DNA of 64,000 nt from Streptomyces sp. NBC_01335 (lineage in GTDB: Bacteria > Actinomycetota > Actinomycetes > Streptomycetales > Streptomycetaceae). How positions within the stretch are numbered: the stretch's first letter is position 1; each line of letters opens with the position of its first letter. The notes beneath the pieces are model-generated. The model ran no database searches and was not told the DNA's origin. It saw only the letters and a list, made by a program, of their open reading frames with translations. The stretch is from positions 2,936,001 to 3,000,000 of the forward strand of contig NZ_CP108370.1 of the NCBI RefSeq assembly GCF_035953295.1, written 5' to 3'. This document shows, piece by piece, positions 8,938 to 16,354 of this stretch. A program made the position numbers and the translations under genes.

Positions 8938-8966
8938 TTGACGACTTCCTGGTCTGTACCTATGGT
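8938..8966 (+). promoter_or_regulatory. Housekeeping-type promoter for the alginate-lyase-like gene
   Basis: The -35 element TTGACG (8938-8943), a 17-bp spacer and the -10 element TATGGT (8961-8966) form a near-consensus HrdB-type promoter. Transcription would begin near 8973, leaving a leader of about 60 nt before the ATG at 9032. It is one of the best-formed promoters in the window. Confidence 0.7.
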
Positions 8967-9031
8967 CACCGGCCAGCAGGCGTGTTCAACCCCCAGTGCT
9001 TCGTTCACATAGAAGAACGGATGACCCCCAC

Positions 9032-10282
9032 ATGCCAGTCACCCCCGCGCTCTCCCCCACCCCCGCACCCACACCCGTGATCCGCCGCCGCCCCCGGCGC
9101 CCCGGAGTGCTCCTCACCGCGGCCGCCGCGACGGCGGCGCTCGTCGTCGGCTTCCTCTCGGGCCCCGCCGCCCCGCACGCCGAGGCCGCGCCCACCACCT
9201 TCACCCACCCGGGAGTCACCGTCTCCCGGGGGCAGTTGGACTTCGCCCGCACCCAGGTGAACGCCGGCGCGCAGCCCTGGAAGGGCGCGTACGACCAGAT
9301 GATCGCGAGCAGCTACGCGAGCCTGAGCCGCACGGCCAAGCCCCGCGCGACCGTCGAGTGCGGCTCCTACTCCAACCCCAACAACGGCTGTACGGACGAG
9401 CGCGAGGACGCGATCGCCGCGTACACCGACGCCCTCGCCTGGTACATCACCCGCGACGAGCGGTACGCGAAGAAGTCCATCGAGCTGATGGACGCCTGGT
9501 CGGCGACGATCACCAGCCACACCAACAGCAACGCCCCGCTCCAGACCGGCTGGGCGGGCTCCTCGTGGCCCAAGGCCGCCGAGATCATCAAGTACACGTA
9601 CACCGGCACCTGGGCCAACTCGGCGCGCTTCTCGACCATGTTGCGGAACGTCTATCTGCCGCAGCTCATCAACGGCTCCAACTCCAACGGCAACTGGGAG
9701 CTGTCGATGATGGAGGCCGCCGTCGGCATCTCCGTCTTCCTGGAGGACAAGACCTCCTACGACAAGGCCATGGCGAAGTTCCGCACCCGTACGGCGGCCT
9801 ACGTCTACCTCGCCTCGGACGGTGCGGTGCCCAAGACCGTACCGAGCCAGAACCTCGACACCACCGCGAAGATCGTCAGTTACTGGCAGGGCCAGTCCAC
9901 CTTCGTCACCGGGCTCACCCAGGAGACCTGCCGCGACTTCACCCACACCGGCTACGGCATCTCGGCCATCTCGCACATCGCGGAGACCAGCCGCATCCAG
10001 GGCCAGGACCTCTACGGCACGGACGTCGGCGAGCGGCTGCGCCAGGCCCTCGGCTTCCAGTCCAAGTACCAGCGCGGAGAGGCCGTCCCGAGCTGGCTCT
10101 GCGGCGGGTCCCTCAACCTCGGCCTCGGCCCCGTCACCGAGGTCGGCTACAACGCCCTGCACAACCGCCTCGGCATCGCGATGACCAACACCCAGGCCCT
10201 GACCGAGCAGAACCGCCCGGCCGGCAGCAACAACCTCTTCGTGGCCTGGGAGACCCTGACCCACGGGGACAACCCGAACTGA
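9032..10282 (+). CDS. Secreted alginate-lyase-superfamily protein
   Basis: The predicted precursor has 416 residues. The N-terminus is a signal peptide: RRRPRRP, then a hydrophobic LLTAAAATAALVVGFL, ending near PHAEAAP. The mature part is mostly helical, with features of the alginate lyase (alpha/alpha toroid) family: an N-terminal SRGQLDFARTQV segment, AYTDALAWYITRDERYAKKSIELMDAW, a central NGNWELSMMEAA, RDFTHTGYGISAISHIAE and a late YNALHNRLG. These enzymes cleave uronic-acid polysaccharides by beta-elimination; the central N-W-E and the R-D-x-x-H-T-x-Y segments hold likely catalytic residues. The start at 9032 begins the signal peptide; an in-frame upstream start at 8996 is less likely. 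Substrate is unassigned. A strong promoter lies upstream. Confidence 0.8.
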   Translation: MPVTPALSPTPAPTPVIRRRPRRPGVLLTAAAATAALVVGFLSGPAAPHAEAAPTTFTHPGVTVSRGQLDFARTQVNAGAQPWKGAYDQMIASSYASLSRTAKPRATVECGSYSNPNNGCTDEREDAIAAYTDALAWYITRDERYAKKSIELMDAWSATITSHTNSNAPLQTGWAGSSWPKAAEIIKYTYTGTWANSARFSTMLRNVYLPQLINGSNSNGNWELSMMEAAVGISVFLEDKTSYDKAMAKFRTRTAAYVYLASDGAVPKTVPSQNLDTTAKIVSYWQGQSTFVTGLTQETCRDFTHTGYGISAISHIAETSRIQGQDLYGTDVGERLRQALGFQSKYQRGEAVPSWLCGGSLNLGLGPVTEVGYNALHNRLGIAMTNTQALTEQNRPAGSNNLFVAWETLTHGDNPN

Positions 10283-10327
10283 GCCCGGCGGATCCTCGCG
10301 GCTGGTCGGGCGACTCGGGACCCCGGG

Positions 10328-10528
10328 TCACCCCGACCAGTCGGCCCGCCCGTCGTGGAGGTACACCGGATGCCCGGCACCCAGCCGGGCAACCGCCGCG
10401 GAGAAGCGCCGGGCCATGCGCTCCCCGAGCAGGGTCACGGCCGGTCCGAGTTCACCGGCGGCCTCCATCACCAGGGACATGAGCTGTGCGTGTGGGCCCT
10501 GCCGTTCGTGCTCGCGGATCGCGGACTC
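10328..10528 (-). pseudogene. Coding-like remnant in frame with the TetR gene after its stop
   Basis: Immediately after the TGA of the TetR gene the same frame runs on for 66 sense codons to a TGA at 10328. The stretch reads ESAIREHERQGPHAQLMSL, passes VMEAAGELGPAVTLLGERMARRF and ends HPVYLHDGRADWSG. Codon use is strongly G/C in third position, like genuine genes here. There is no convincing start with a ribosome site, although internal ATGs exist. It may be the 3' end of another gene left by a deletion, or an old C-terminal part of the TetR protein cut off by a point mutation to TGA. I do not recognise the family. Confidence 0.45.
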
Positions 10529-11185
10529 TCAACGTCTCTTGCCGGGCCCGAGGTTGAGCAGCACGGTGCCGAGCTGGTCCGGCGTGAGGGCCTGCGCGGG
10601 CAGAGCGTCTGCTGCGGGACCGGCGCGAAGGCCGTCGAGGAGCAGGGCGAGCGGGCGGAGCCAGGCGTCCGGGGCTGCCGCGGTGAGCGCGGGTACGGCC
10701 CGGCCCAGTGCGGCCAGGGAGAAGAGCAGGTCCTCGGTGAGCAGATCCGGGCGGATGGCGCCCTGCTCCTGACCGCGCCGGATCAACACGTCGATGGTTC
10801 CGCGATTGTGGGCGTGGACCGCCTCCAGGGACGGGACGCCTTCCAGGTTCGTGGTCATGAGGTCGTTGGTGCCCCGGTCGGCCGCCAGGCCCGCGAACAC
10901 CGTACGCAGGTACTGCCCCAGGGCCCTCCACGCGTCATCGGCGGCACGTGCCCGTTCGCCGGCCTCCATGGTCTCCGCGAGCGCGTCCCGGAAGACCTCG
11001 TCGACGAGGGCGGCACGGGTCGGGAAGTGGCGATAGAGGGTCGCGTTGCCCACGCCTGCCCGCCGGGCGATGACGTCGAGCGGGGCGTCCAGGCCCTCCT
11101 CCGCGAAGACCTCTCGGGCCGTGTCCCTCAGCAGCTTCCGGTTGCGCAGCGCGTCGCGGCGCCCCACCGGCGGACGGTCGCCCAT
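10529..11185 (-). CDS. TetR/AcrR-family repressor
   Basis: A 218-residue regulator. The N-terminal helix-turn-helix is typical: LLRDTAREVFAEEGLDAPLD, IARRAGVGNATLYRHFPTR, covering about residues 18-65. The C-terminal ligand domain is helical. GGGAGA lies just upstream of the ATG as a ribosome site. It is divergent from a patatin-like lipase gene. The intervening 216 bp contain two perfect inverted repeats sharing the core CGGGGA-N4-TCCCCG, very probably its operators (11282-11307 and 11327-11350). The protein should therefore repress itself and the lipase. The ligand is unknown. The frame continues past the stop as coding-like sequence. Confidence 0.88.
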   Translation of the reverse strand: MGDRPPVGRRDALRNRKLLRDTAREVFAEEGLDAPLDVIARRAGVGNATLYRHFPTRAALVDEVFRDALAETMEAGERARAADDAWRALGQYLRTVFAGLAADRGTNDLMTTNLEGVPSLEAVHAHNRGTIDVLIRRGQEQGAIRPDLLTEDLLFSLAALGRAVPALTAAAPDAWLRPLALLLDGLRAGPAADALPAQALTPDQLGTVLLNLGPGKRR

Positions 11186-11281
11186 CGCGTCTCCCTCTTC
11201 TCTCCCCGCACGGGACTTCTCCCGTAGGCCCGGGGCCTCGGCCGCGTACCCCGCGTACCCCGCGTACCAGGAATCCCGCCT

Positions 11282-11307
11282 CGTACCGGGGAGCGTTCCC
11301 CGGTACG
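11282..11307. promoter_or_regulatory. TetR operator 1 (perfect inverted repeat)
   Basis: Arms CGTACCGGGGA (11282-11292) and TCCCCGGTACG (11297-11307) flank the 4-nt centre GCGT. The core CGGGGA-N4-TCCCCG is shared with a second site 44 bp away centre to centre, about four helical turns. It lies in the TetR/lipase divergent region. Repeated GTACCCCGC units lie next to it at about 11247-11272. Confidence 0.65.
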
Positions 11308-11326
11308 GATGCTATCGTCGGCCGAG

Positions 11327-11350
11327 GAAACGGGGACTACTCCCCGTTTC
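11327..11350. promoter_or_regulatory. TetR operator 2 (perfect inverted repeat)
   Basis: Arms GAAACGGGGA (11327-11336) and TCCCCGTTTC (11341-11350) flank CTAC. It shares its core with operator 1. It lies about 50 bp before the lipase ATG, where bound protein would block the lipase promoter or early elongation. Confidence 0.65.
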
Positions 11351-11401
11351 TTTTCCCGCAGGCGGGACGACGTCTGCGGGCGTCCACGTCGAGGGGGAAG
11401 C

Positions 11402-12241
11402 ATGAACGGCACCGCACTCGTACTCGGCGGCGGCGGGCCGGTGGGCGGAGCCTGGTTGACGGGGGTTCTCGCCGGGCTCGCCGGTGCCGGGATCGAACTC
11501 GACGGCGCCGACGTCGTGATCGGCACCTCCGCCGGCGCCGTCTTCGGCTCCCGGCTCCGGTCCGGGGTCACGGCTGCGGAACTCTACGATCGCCAGCTCT
11601 CCGGGGCGGACGCGGTCCGTCTGCCGGTGACCGCGCGGCAGACTGCGAGCTTCCTCTGGGCGGCGCTCGGCTCCCGCGACCCCCAACGCTCCGTCGAACG
11701 CCTCGCCCGGACGGCACTTCGCGCCCGGACCGGCCCGGAGTCGGACGTCTTCGACACGGTCGGCGCACTTCTGGGCGACGTACACGACTGGCCGGAGCGG
11801 GAGTTGCGGATCGCCGCGGTCGACGCGGCGAGCGGCCGGACCGAGGTGTTCGATTCGGGCTCCGGAGCGACGCTCCTCGAAGCGGTCGCGGCGAGCTGCG
11901 CCGTACCCGTCGTATGGCCGCCGGTCACCGTGGCGGGCCGGCGCTGGATGGACGGCGGCAGCCGTTCGACCACCAACCTCCACCTCGCGCACGGGTACGA
12001 GCGGGTGCTGGCGCTCGCGCCGGTCCCCCGAGCGGTCGGACCGCATCCGAGCGCCACGCGGCAGGCCGCCCAGTTGTCGGCCGACGGAACGCGCGTCCTC
12101 CTGCTGTCCCCGGACCGCGCCGCGCGCCGCGTGATGGGCCGCGACATGACCGCCGACGCCCGCCGCCCGGCCGCCGCCCGCGCCGGCCGCACCCAAGCCG
12201 GCGCGGCGGCGGCCTCGGTGGCCGGACTCTGGCACGGGTGA
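11402..12241 (+). CDS. Patatin-like phospholipase
   Basis: A 279-residue predicted acyl hydrolase. Patatin hallmarks are present: the glycine-rich oxyanion loop LGGGGPVGGAW near residue 8, the nucleophile elbow GTSAG (serine near residue 42), and the DGG motif supplying the dyad aspartate (RRWMDGGSRS, about residue 183). No signal peptide is visible, so it probably acts in the cytoplasm or at the inner membrane face on lipid or wax esters. GGGGGAAGC just before the ATG is a good ribosome site. It is divergent from a TetR gene and probably repressed by it. The natural substrate is unknown. The stop lies inside a 16-bp tandem repeat. Confidence 0.85.
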   Translation: MNGTALVLGGGGPVGGAWLTGVLAGLAGAGIELDGADVVIGTSAGAVFGSRLRSGVTAAELYDRQLSGADAVRLPVTARQTASFLWAALGSRDPQRSVERLARTALRARTGPESDVFDTVGALLGDVHDWPERELRIAAVDAASGRTEVFDSGSGATLLEAVAASCAVPVVWPPVTVAGRRWMDGGSRSTTNLHLAHGYERVLALAPVPRAVGPHPSATRQAAQLSADGTRVLLLSPDRAARRVMGRDMTADARRPAAARAGRTQAGAAAASVAGLWHG

Positions 12242-12274
12242 CGCGGTCCACGGGTGACGCGGTCCACGGGTGAC
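12233..12274. repeat. 16-bp tandem repeat over the lipase stop codon
   Basis: The unit CACGGGTGACGCGGTC occurs at 12233-12248 and 12249-12264, with a third partial copy (10 bases) at 12265-12274. The first copy contains the TGA stop of the lipase, so the duplication repeats the terminal codons beyond the gene. It looks like replication slippage. Confidence 0.8.
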
Positions 12275-12304
12275 AGCGGGTCCCGCGGGGCGACCGCCGC
12301 CGGC

Positions 12305-12907
12305 TCACACCTCGCGGTCGTCGCGATGGCGTCCCAGGGCGCGGCCGAAGCGTGCCGAGACCGCAGGCATGATGCTTTCGCCGTCCGCGGGCCTGTCCAG
12401 CCCGAAGACGTAGCCGGGGAAGTCGAGTTCCTTCTGCACCGCCCAGATCGCCTCGTGTTCCTGCGGCGGAAGCACCTGGACCGGGTCGCCGACTGCGATC
12501 CAGCCGATGGGCACCGTCGTGTCCGGGGGCAGCACGGTGCGCAGGTGCACGATTCCATTGATCCGTACCTCGGATCGGGTGCCTATGCGGGCCCCGTTGA
12601 AGACCCGGCTGCCGGCCGCCAGGAACACCTCGTCCTCGGCCGTGCACCCGGTCAGGTACGAGCCGGGGCCGACCAGGACCGAACGTCCCAGCAGCAGGGG
12701 GTCCCGGCGGGTGCCGCGCAGGACCGCGTTCTCCATGACGATGCACCCCTCGCCGAGTTCCACCGCCCCGCCCTCGGCGGTCAGTACCGCGCCGAACAGT
12801 ACCCGGCAGCCGGGACCGACGCGTACGTCCCCGCAGAGGGTCGCCGTCGGGGCCACATAGGCCGAGGGGTGCACGGTGGGCGACATGCCTTCATGGTCGA
12901 TGAGCAT
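12305..12907 (-). CDS. Gamma-carbonic-anhydrase-like left-handed beta-helix protein
   Basis: The predicted protein has 200 residues with hexapeptide-repeat features: VHPSAYVAPTATLCGDVRVGPGCRVLFGAVLTAE, then CIVMENAVLRGT, VLVGPGSYLTGCTAEDEVFLAAG, SRVFNGARIGTRSEVRINGIVHLRT. This is the LbH gamma-class carbonic anhydrase / YrdA fold, normally a trimer with three metal histidines. The expected histidines are largely missing (the ENAVLRG and YLTGCT segments have N or T/G where H is usual). A carbonic anhydrase activity is therefore doubtful and a transferase-like or orphan role is possible. Start: ATG at 12907 (MLIDHEGMSPT) is taken; ATGs at 12976 and 12886 are alternatives and none has a strong ribosome site. 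The region up to ssrA is intergenic. Confidence 0.7.
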   Translation of the reverse strand: MLIDHEGMSPTVHPSAYVAPTATLCGDVRVGPGCRVLFGAVLTAEGGAVELGEGCIVMENAVLRGTRRDPLLLGRSVLVGPGSYLTGCTAEDEVFLAAGSRVFNGARIGTRSEVRINGIVHLRTVLPPDTTVPIGWIAVGDPVQVLPPQEHEAIWAVQKELDFPGYVFGLDRPADGESIMPAVSARFGRALGRHRDDREV

Positions 12908-13020
12908 GTCCGGGATCATGCAGCACATGGTTCGCCGCGGCCAGGACTTTTCGCCCGCCGGGACGGAATCAGCCATCGACGAGCGGCACGCCCGCCGCGT
13001 CAGAAAAGAGAAGGAACGCG

Positions 13021-13062
13021 AAAAGGCCTCTGCCCCGCGAGCGAACTCGCGGGGCAGAGGCC
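13021..13062 (-). terminator. Terminator of ssrA
   Basis: Perfect 17-bp arms (13025-13041 and 13046-13062, beginning GGCCTCTGCCCC) with a CGAA loop lie ten bases past the CCA end of the tmRNA. On the minus strand the stem is followed by TTTT. This is a classic intrinsic terminator, with a U-tract that is uncommon in this GC-rich genome. Confidence 0.85.
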
Positions 13063-13071
13063 TACATGGGG

Positions 13072-13458
13072 TGGTGGAGATGGCGGGAATCGAACCCGCG
13101 TCCAACGGTGCGGAACCAGGGCTTCTCCGAGTGCAGTTCGCTACGCTTTTCTCGGCCCCGGAGGTCACGCGAACAAGCCTCCGACAGGCCCAGTCACTGT
13201 TTGATTTCCTTCTGAGCCCCGTGACCGGGCTTAGAAGTTTAGATCCCTAGTTGATGCCAGGATCCGGGTCGGGATCACCCCCGGGCTGACACTCCGCAGA
13301 GTCTTCGCTAGCTGCTAATTAGGCAGCGAGGGCGAAGGCGGAGGAATCGCGCTTGGAATTGGCGATTATTGTTTGCGACATATGGTTTACGAGATCATTG
13401 TCGCTTCCTCGACTCGCTTCCCCTGCTTCGACATCCGCTGTCGAAACCGATCATCCCC
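13072..13458 (-). ncRNA. ssrA: Transfer-messenger RNA (tmRNA)
   Basis: tmRNA rescues stalled ribosomes, acting first as an alanine tRNA and then as mRNA for a degradation tag. On the minus strand the RNA starts GGGGATGATCGGTTTCGACA and ends GGTTCGATTCCCGCC...CCA. The 5' GGGGATG pairs with CATCTCC before the CCA end. The tag frame starts at the resume codon GCC (13361-13363) and encodes ANSKRDSSAFALAA, ending TAA at 13319-13321 with a TAG shortly after. The ALAA end is the ClpXP-type degron. Total length is 387 nt. It lies directly downstream of smpB, the gene for its obligate partner, and has its own terminator and a sigma-R-like promoter. Confidence 0.97.
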
Positions 13459-13516
13459 ATGTTGATTTTTCAATACGCGCACCCTCGCTGGGGTGCACGG
13501 CCCATCGTACGCGACC

Positions 13517-13543
13517 AACGCCGGACGATGCCAGCGTATTCCC
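13517..13543 (-). promoter_or_regulatory. Sigma-R-type (disulfide stress) promoter for ssrA
   Basis: On the minus strand GGGAAT (13543-13538), a 17-nt spacer and CGTT (13520-13517) match the SigR/SigH consensus GGGAAT-N16/17-CGTT of actinobacteria. Transcription would start near 13509, giving a leader of about 50 nt removed during tmRNA maturation. ssrA induction by sigma-R under thiol oxidation is known for S. coelicolor as I recall. Confidence 0.65.
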
Positions 13544-13625
13544 GCCGGTCACCCTCCCCGTCTGCCCCGGACCGCGCCCCACGAACCCGCGGGAGGCCCG
13601 GAGCCGGCCGGCAGGCCCGTGAGGC

Positions 13626-14114
13626 TCAGGCGCTGCGCTGCCGTCGGCGGGCCGCCGAGATGGCGCGGTTGGTCTCGCGGGTGTCCTGCTTCTCGCGGAG
13701 CGTCTGGCGCTTGTCGTACTCCTTCTTGCCCTTCGCGAGCGCGATCTCGACCTTGACCCGGCCGTCCTTGAAGTACAGGGCGAGCGGGACGATGGTGTGC
13801 CCGGTCTCCTTGGACTTCGACTCCAGCTTGTCGATCTCGGCCCGGTGCATCAGCAGCTTCCGCTTGCGCTTCGCCGCGTGGTTGGTCCACGTGCCCTGCA
13901 CGTACTCCGGTACGTGGATGTTGTGCAGCCACGCCTCGTGCTGGTCGATCTGGACGAAGCCGTCCACCAGCGAGGCCCTGCCCATGCGCAGGGACTTCAC
14001 CTCCGTCCCCATGAGCACGAGCCCGCACTCGTAGGTGTCGATGATGTGGTAGTCGTGCCGCGCCTTCTTGTTCTGCGCGATCATCTTGCGCCCGGTGTCT
14101 TTTTCCTTGGCCAT
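13626..14114 (-). CDS. smpB: SsrA-binding protein SmpB
   Basis: A 162-residue protein that binds the tRNA-like part of tmRNA and takes it to stalled ribosomes. Family motifs are clear: [23 protein letters not shown] near the N-terminus, [33 protein letters not shown], and the basic tail [16 protein letters not shown]...[13 protein letters not shown]. It has the full family length. Its ATG lies 18 bp after the stop of the S41 protease gene, with no clear Shine-Dalgarno sequence. A 6-bp inverted repeat (AGTGCG/CGCACT) sits just before the start. ssrA follows on the same strand, so both components of trans-translation are encoded together. Confidence 0.97.
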   Translation of the reverse strand: MAKEKDTGRKMIAQNKKARHDYHIIDTYECGLVLMGTEVKSLRMGRASLVDGFVQIDQHEAWLHNIHVPEYVQGTWTNHAAKRKRKLLMHRAEIDKLESKSKETGHTIVPLALYFKDGRVKVEIALAKGKKEYDKRQTLREKQDTRETNRAISAARRRQRSA

Positions 14115-14132
14115 AGTGCGGTCATTTTCGCA

Positions 14133-15320
14133 CTACGACCCACCCCCGAGGCCACTCAATACCGTCTCGGCCCGTTCCAGGGCCCCCGTGCCCACCACCA
14201 GGTCCGGGGTGATCCCCCGGCCCTCGACCCCCCGGCCGCCCGGCGTGCGGTACTGCCCGACGGTCAGCTCCGCCACCACACCGTCCGACAGCTCGCTCGG
14301 CATCTGCACCGCACCCTTGCCGAAGGTGGGCGAACCGACCGTGACCGCGCGGCCCCGGTCCTGGAGGGCGCCGGTCAGCAGCTCGGCGGCGCTCATGGTG
14401 CCGCCGTCGACGAGCACCACGAGCGGCCGGGTCGTGTCGCCGCCCGCGTCCGCGTACAGGGCGCGCTGCTCCCCGTGCACGTCGTACGTGGCGACCAGGC
14501 CGCCGTCAAGGAAGGCGGAGGCGGCGGCGACCGCCTCGCCGACCAGGCCTCCGCTGTTGGCGCGCAGGTCCAGCAGGATCCCGGCGTCGCCGGGGGCGGA
14601 CCGTACCGCGTCGCGGATCTCGCCGCCCGCGCCCCGGGTGAAGGCCGTCGCCTTGATCAGCACGGTGGAGGTGGGGGCGGTACCGAGCCGGCGCACGGTG
14701 ACGGGCTCGGTGGTGAGCCGGGCGCGGCGCAGGAACTCGGTGCGGGCGCGGCCGTCGCGTTCCACGCCGAGGACGACGGAGGACCCGGCCTTCTCGTCCG
14801 TACCGTCCCCGCGCAGCCGGGCCACGATCTCGGCGACGGGGCGTCCCCGGGTGCGGGTGCCGTCCACGGAGGTGAGTACGTCGTCGGCGCGGATGCCCGC
14901 CCGGTCGGCGGGGCCGCCGGGTTCGACCCGGGCCACCCGTACCCGGCCGTCGGCGGTGCGGCGGGCGGAGAGGCCGACCCCGGTGTACGAACCGTCGAGG
15001 GCCTGCTCGAACTCCTCGTACTCGCGCTCGTCGTAGACCGCGCCCCAGCGGTCGCCGCTGCGGCTGACGAGTTCCTCGGCGGCCTGGGTGGCGGACTTCC
15101 CGTCCGCCGCGGCTCCGGCGGCGGCCGCCGCCAACTCCTGGCGGTCCACGGGCGCGGAGGAGGAAGCGGACGGTCGGGCCGTCGGGCGGGGGCGGGCGGG
15201 CTCGTCGCGCGGCAGCGATCCGGTGGCCGCACCGGTGGCGAGCACTCCGGCGAACACCAACGACAGGGCCGCCCCGCGGCGCAGGCCGCGGGGCCCGTAC
15301 CGGTACAAGGGCCCCTGCAT
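14133..15320 (-). CDS. S41-family C-terminal processing peptidase (CtpA-like)
   Basis: A 395-residue exported serine protease. A short basic N-terminus and one hydrophobic segment (GAALSLVFAGVLATGAATG) act as signal or anchor. A PDZ domain covers about residues 120-205 (GVGLSARRTADGRVRVARV, GIRADDVLTSVDG). The S41 catalytic domain has LLDLRANSGGLVGEA, the nucleophile context DGGTMSAAELLTGAL and the lysine in GSPTFGKGAVQ, consistent with a Ser/Lys dyad. It cleaves C-terminal ends of extracytoplasmic substrates. The start at 15320 gives the signal sequence. TAGACT eight bases upstream and no ribosome site suggest a leaderless mRNA. The promoter overlaps the ftsX terminator stem. Conserved position between smpB and ftsX. 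Confidence 0.9.
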   Translation of the reverse strand: MQGPLYRYGPRGLRRGAALSLVFAGVLATGAATGSLPRDEPARPRPTARPSASSSAPVDRQELAAAAAGAAADGKSATQAAEELVSRSGDRWGAVYDEREYEEFEQALDGSYTGVGLSARRTADGRVRVARVEPGGPADRAGIRADDVLTSVDGTRTRGRPVAEIVARLRGDGTDEKAGSSVVLGVERDGRARTEFLRRARLTTEPVTVRRLGTAPTSTVLIKATAFTRGAGGEIRDAVRSAPGDAGILLDLRANSGGLVGEAVAAASAFLDGGLVATYDVHGEQRALYADAGGDTTRPLVVLVDGGTMSAAELLTGALQDRGRAVTVGSPTFGKGAVQMPSELSDGVVAELTVGQYRTPGGRGVEGRGITPDLVVGTGALERAETVLSGLGGGS

Positions 15321-15340
15321 GGCAGCGAGTCTAGGACAAA

Positions 15341-15382
15341 CCCCCTGGGCCGCACGGGTCCTTCCCCGCGCGGCCCAGGGGG
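15341..15382 (-). terminator. Terminator after ftsX
   Basis: Perfect 13-bp arms (15341-15353 CCCCCTGGGCCGC; 15370-15382) with a 16-nt loop, followed on the minus strand by TTT. The stem base is directly next to the probable -10 element (TAGACT) of the protease gene. Confidence 0.8.
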
Positions 15383-15388
15383 CGCATG

Positions 15389-16306
15389 TCACACCTTGAG
15401 GTACTTGCGGAGCGCGAACAGCGCGGCAACCGCGGGCATCAGAAGCCCGATCGCGAGGACCAGCGGCAGTTTGGTGATGACCGCGTCCCAGCCGATGAAG
15501 TCGATCAGGTTCAGCTTGCTCTGCAGGGAGAGACCGGCGTCGATGAGGAAGTAGCGGGCCGCTATCAGCAGAACACAGGCCAGCAGACCGCCGATCAGCC
15601 CGGCGAAGGCCGCCTCCATGATGAACGGCATCTGGATGTAGAAGCCCGAGGCGCCGACGAGCCGCATGATGCCGGTCTCGCGTCTCCGGCTGAACGCCGA
15701 CACCCGCACGGTGTTGACGATCAGCATCAACGCGATGACGAGCATCAGCGCCATGACGAACAGCGCGGCGACGTTCATGCCGTTCATCAACTCGAAGAGG
15801 TTGTCCAGGATCGATCTCTGGTCCTGGACGGACTGCACCCCGTCACGGCCGGCGAAGGCGGTGGCGACGACCTTGTACTTCGTCGGGTCCTTGAGCTTGA
15901 CGCGGAAGGACTCCTGCATCTGGTCGGGCGTGATGTTGCCCGCCATCTGCGTGTCGCCGAACTGGTCCTGGTAGTGCTTGTACGCCTCGTCGATGTTCTC
16001 GAAGGTGACGGTGTCGACGGCCGCCATCTTCTTGAGGTCGGTCTCGATCTCCTTCTTCTGCGCGTCGGTCACGGCACCGCTGGAACACTTCGGCGTGTCC
16101 AGGGCCTCGTCCTTGTTGCACAGGAAGATGGAGACGTTGACCTTGTCGTACCAGTAGTCCTTCATCGTGCTGACCTGCTCGCGGAGCAGCAGCGCGCCGC
16201 CGAACAGGGCGAGCGAGAGGGCGACGGAGACCACCACGGCGAAGGTCATCGTGAGGTTGCGCCGAAGACCGACGCCGATCTCCGACAGGACGAACTGGGC
16301 GCGCAT
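15389..16306 (-). CDS. ftsX: Cell-division ABC-type permease FtsX
   Basis: A 305-residue partner of FtsE. It has the usual FtsX layout: a cytoplasmic N-terminus (MRAQFVLSEIGVGLRRNLTM), a first membrane helix at about 20-42, a large extracytoplasmic loop to about residue 175 (with a Cys pair, IFLCNKDEALDTPKC, found in actinobacterial FtsX), then three helices, with RREIGIMRLVG-like RRETGIMRLVGASGFYIQMPF as the coupling segment. FtsEX transmits an ATPase signal across the membrane to peptidoglycan hydrolases. It lies 48 bp downstream of ftsE on the same strand; that gap holds small GCTCAG repeats. Confidence 0.95.
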   Translation of the reverse strand: MRAQFVLSEIGVGLRRNLTMTFAVVVSVALSLALFGGALLLREQVSTMKDYWYDKVNVSIFLCNKDEALDTPKCSSGAVTDAQKKEIETDLKKMAAVDTVTFENIDEAYKHYQDQFGDTQMAGNITPDQMQESFRVKLKDPTKYKVVATAFAGRDGVQSVQDQRSILDNLFELMNGMNVAALFVMALMLVIALMLIVNTVRVSAFSRRRETGIMRLVGASGFYIQMPFIMEAAFAGLIGGLLACVLLIAARYFLIDAGLSLQSKLNLIDFIGWDAVITKLPLVLAIGLLMPAVAALFALRKYLKV

Positions 16307-16354
16307 GGCGTCCTTTCAGTACTCGATGCTCAGATGCTCAGTGCTGGGGGCCGC

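Noticed and set aside
12908..13168. An N-terminal extension of the carbonic-anhydrase-like gene up to 13168.
   Set aside because: The extension would run through the ssrA terminator and the 3' end of tmRNA, and its codons look non-coding.
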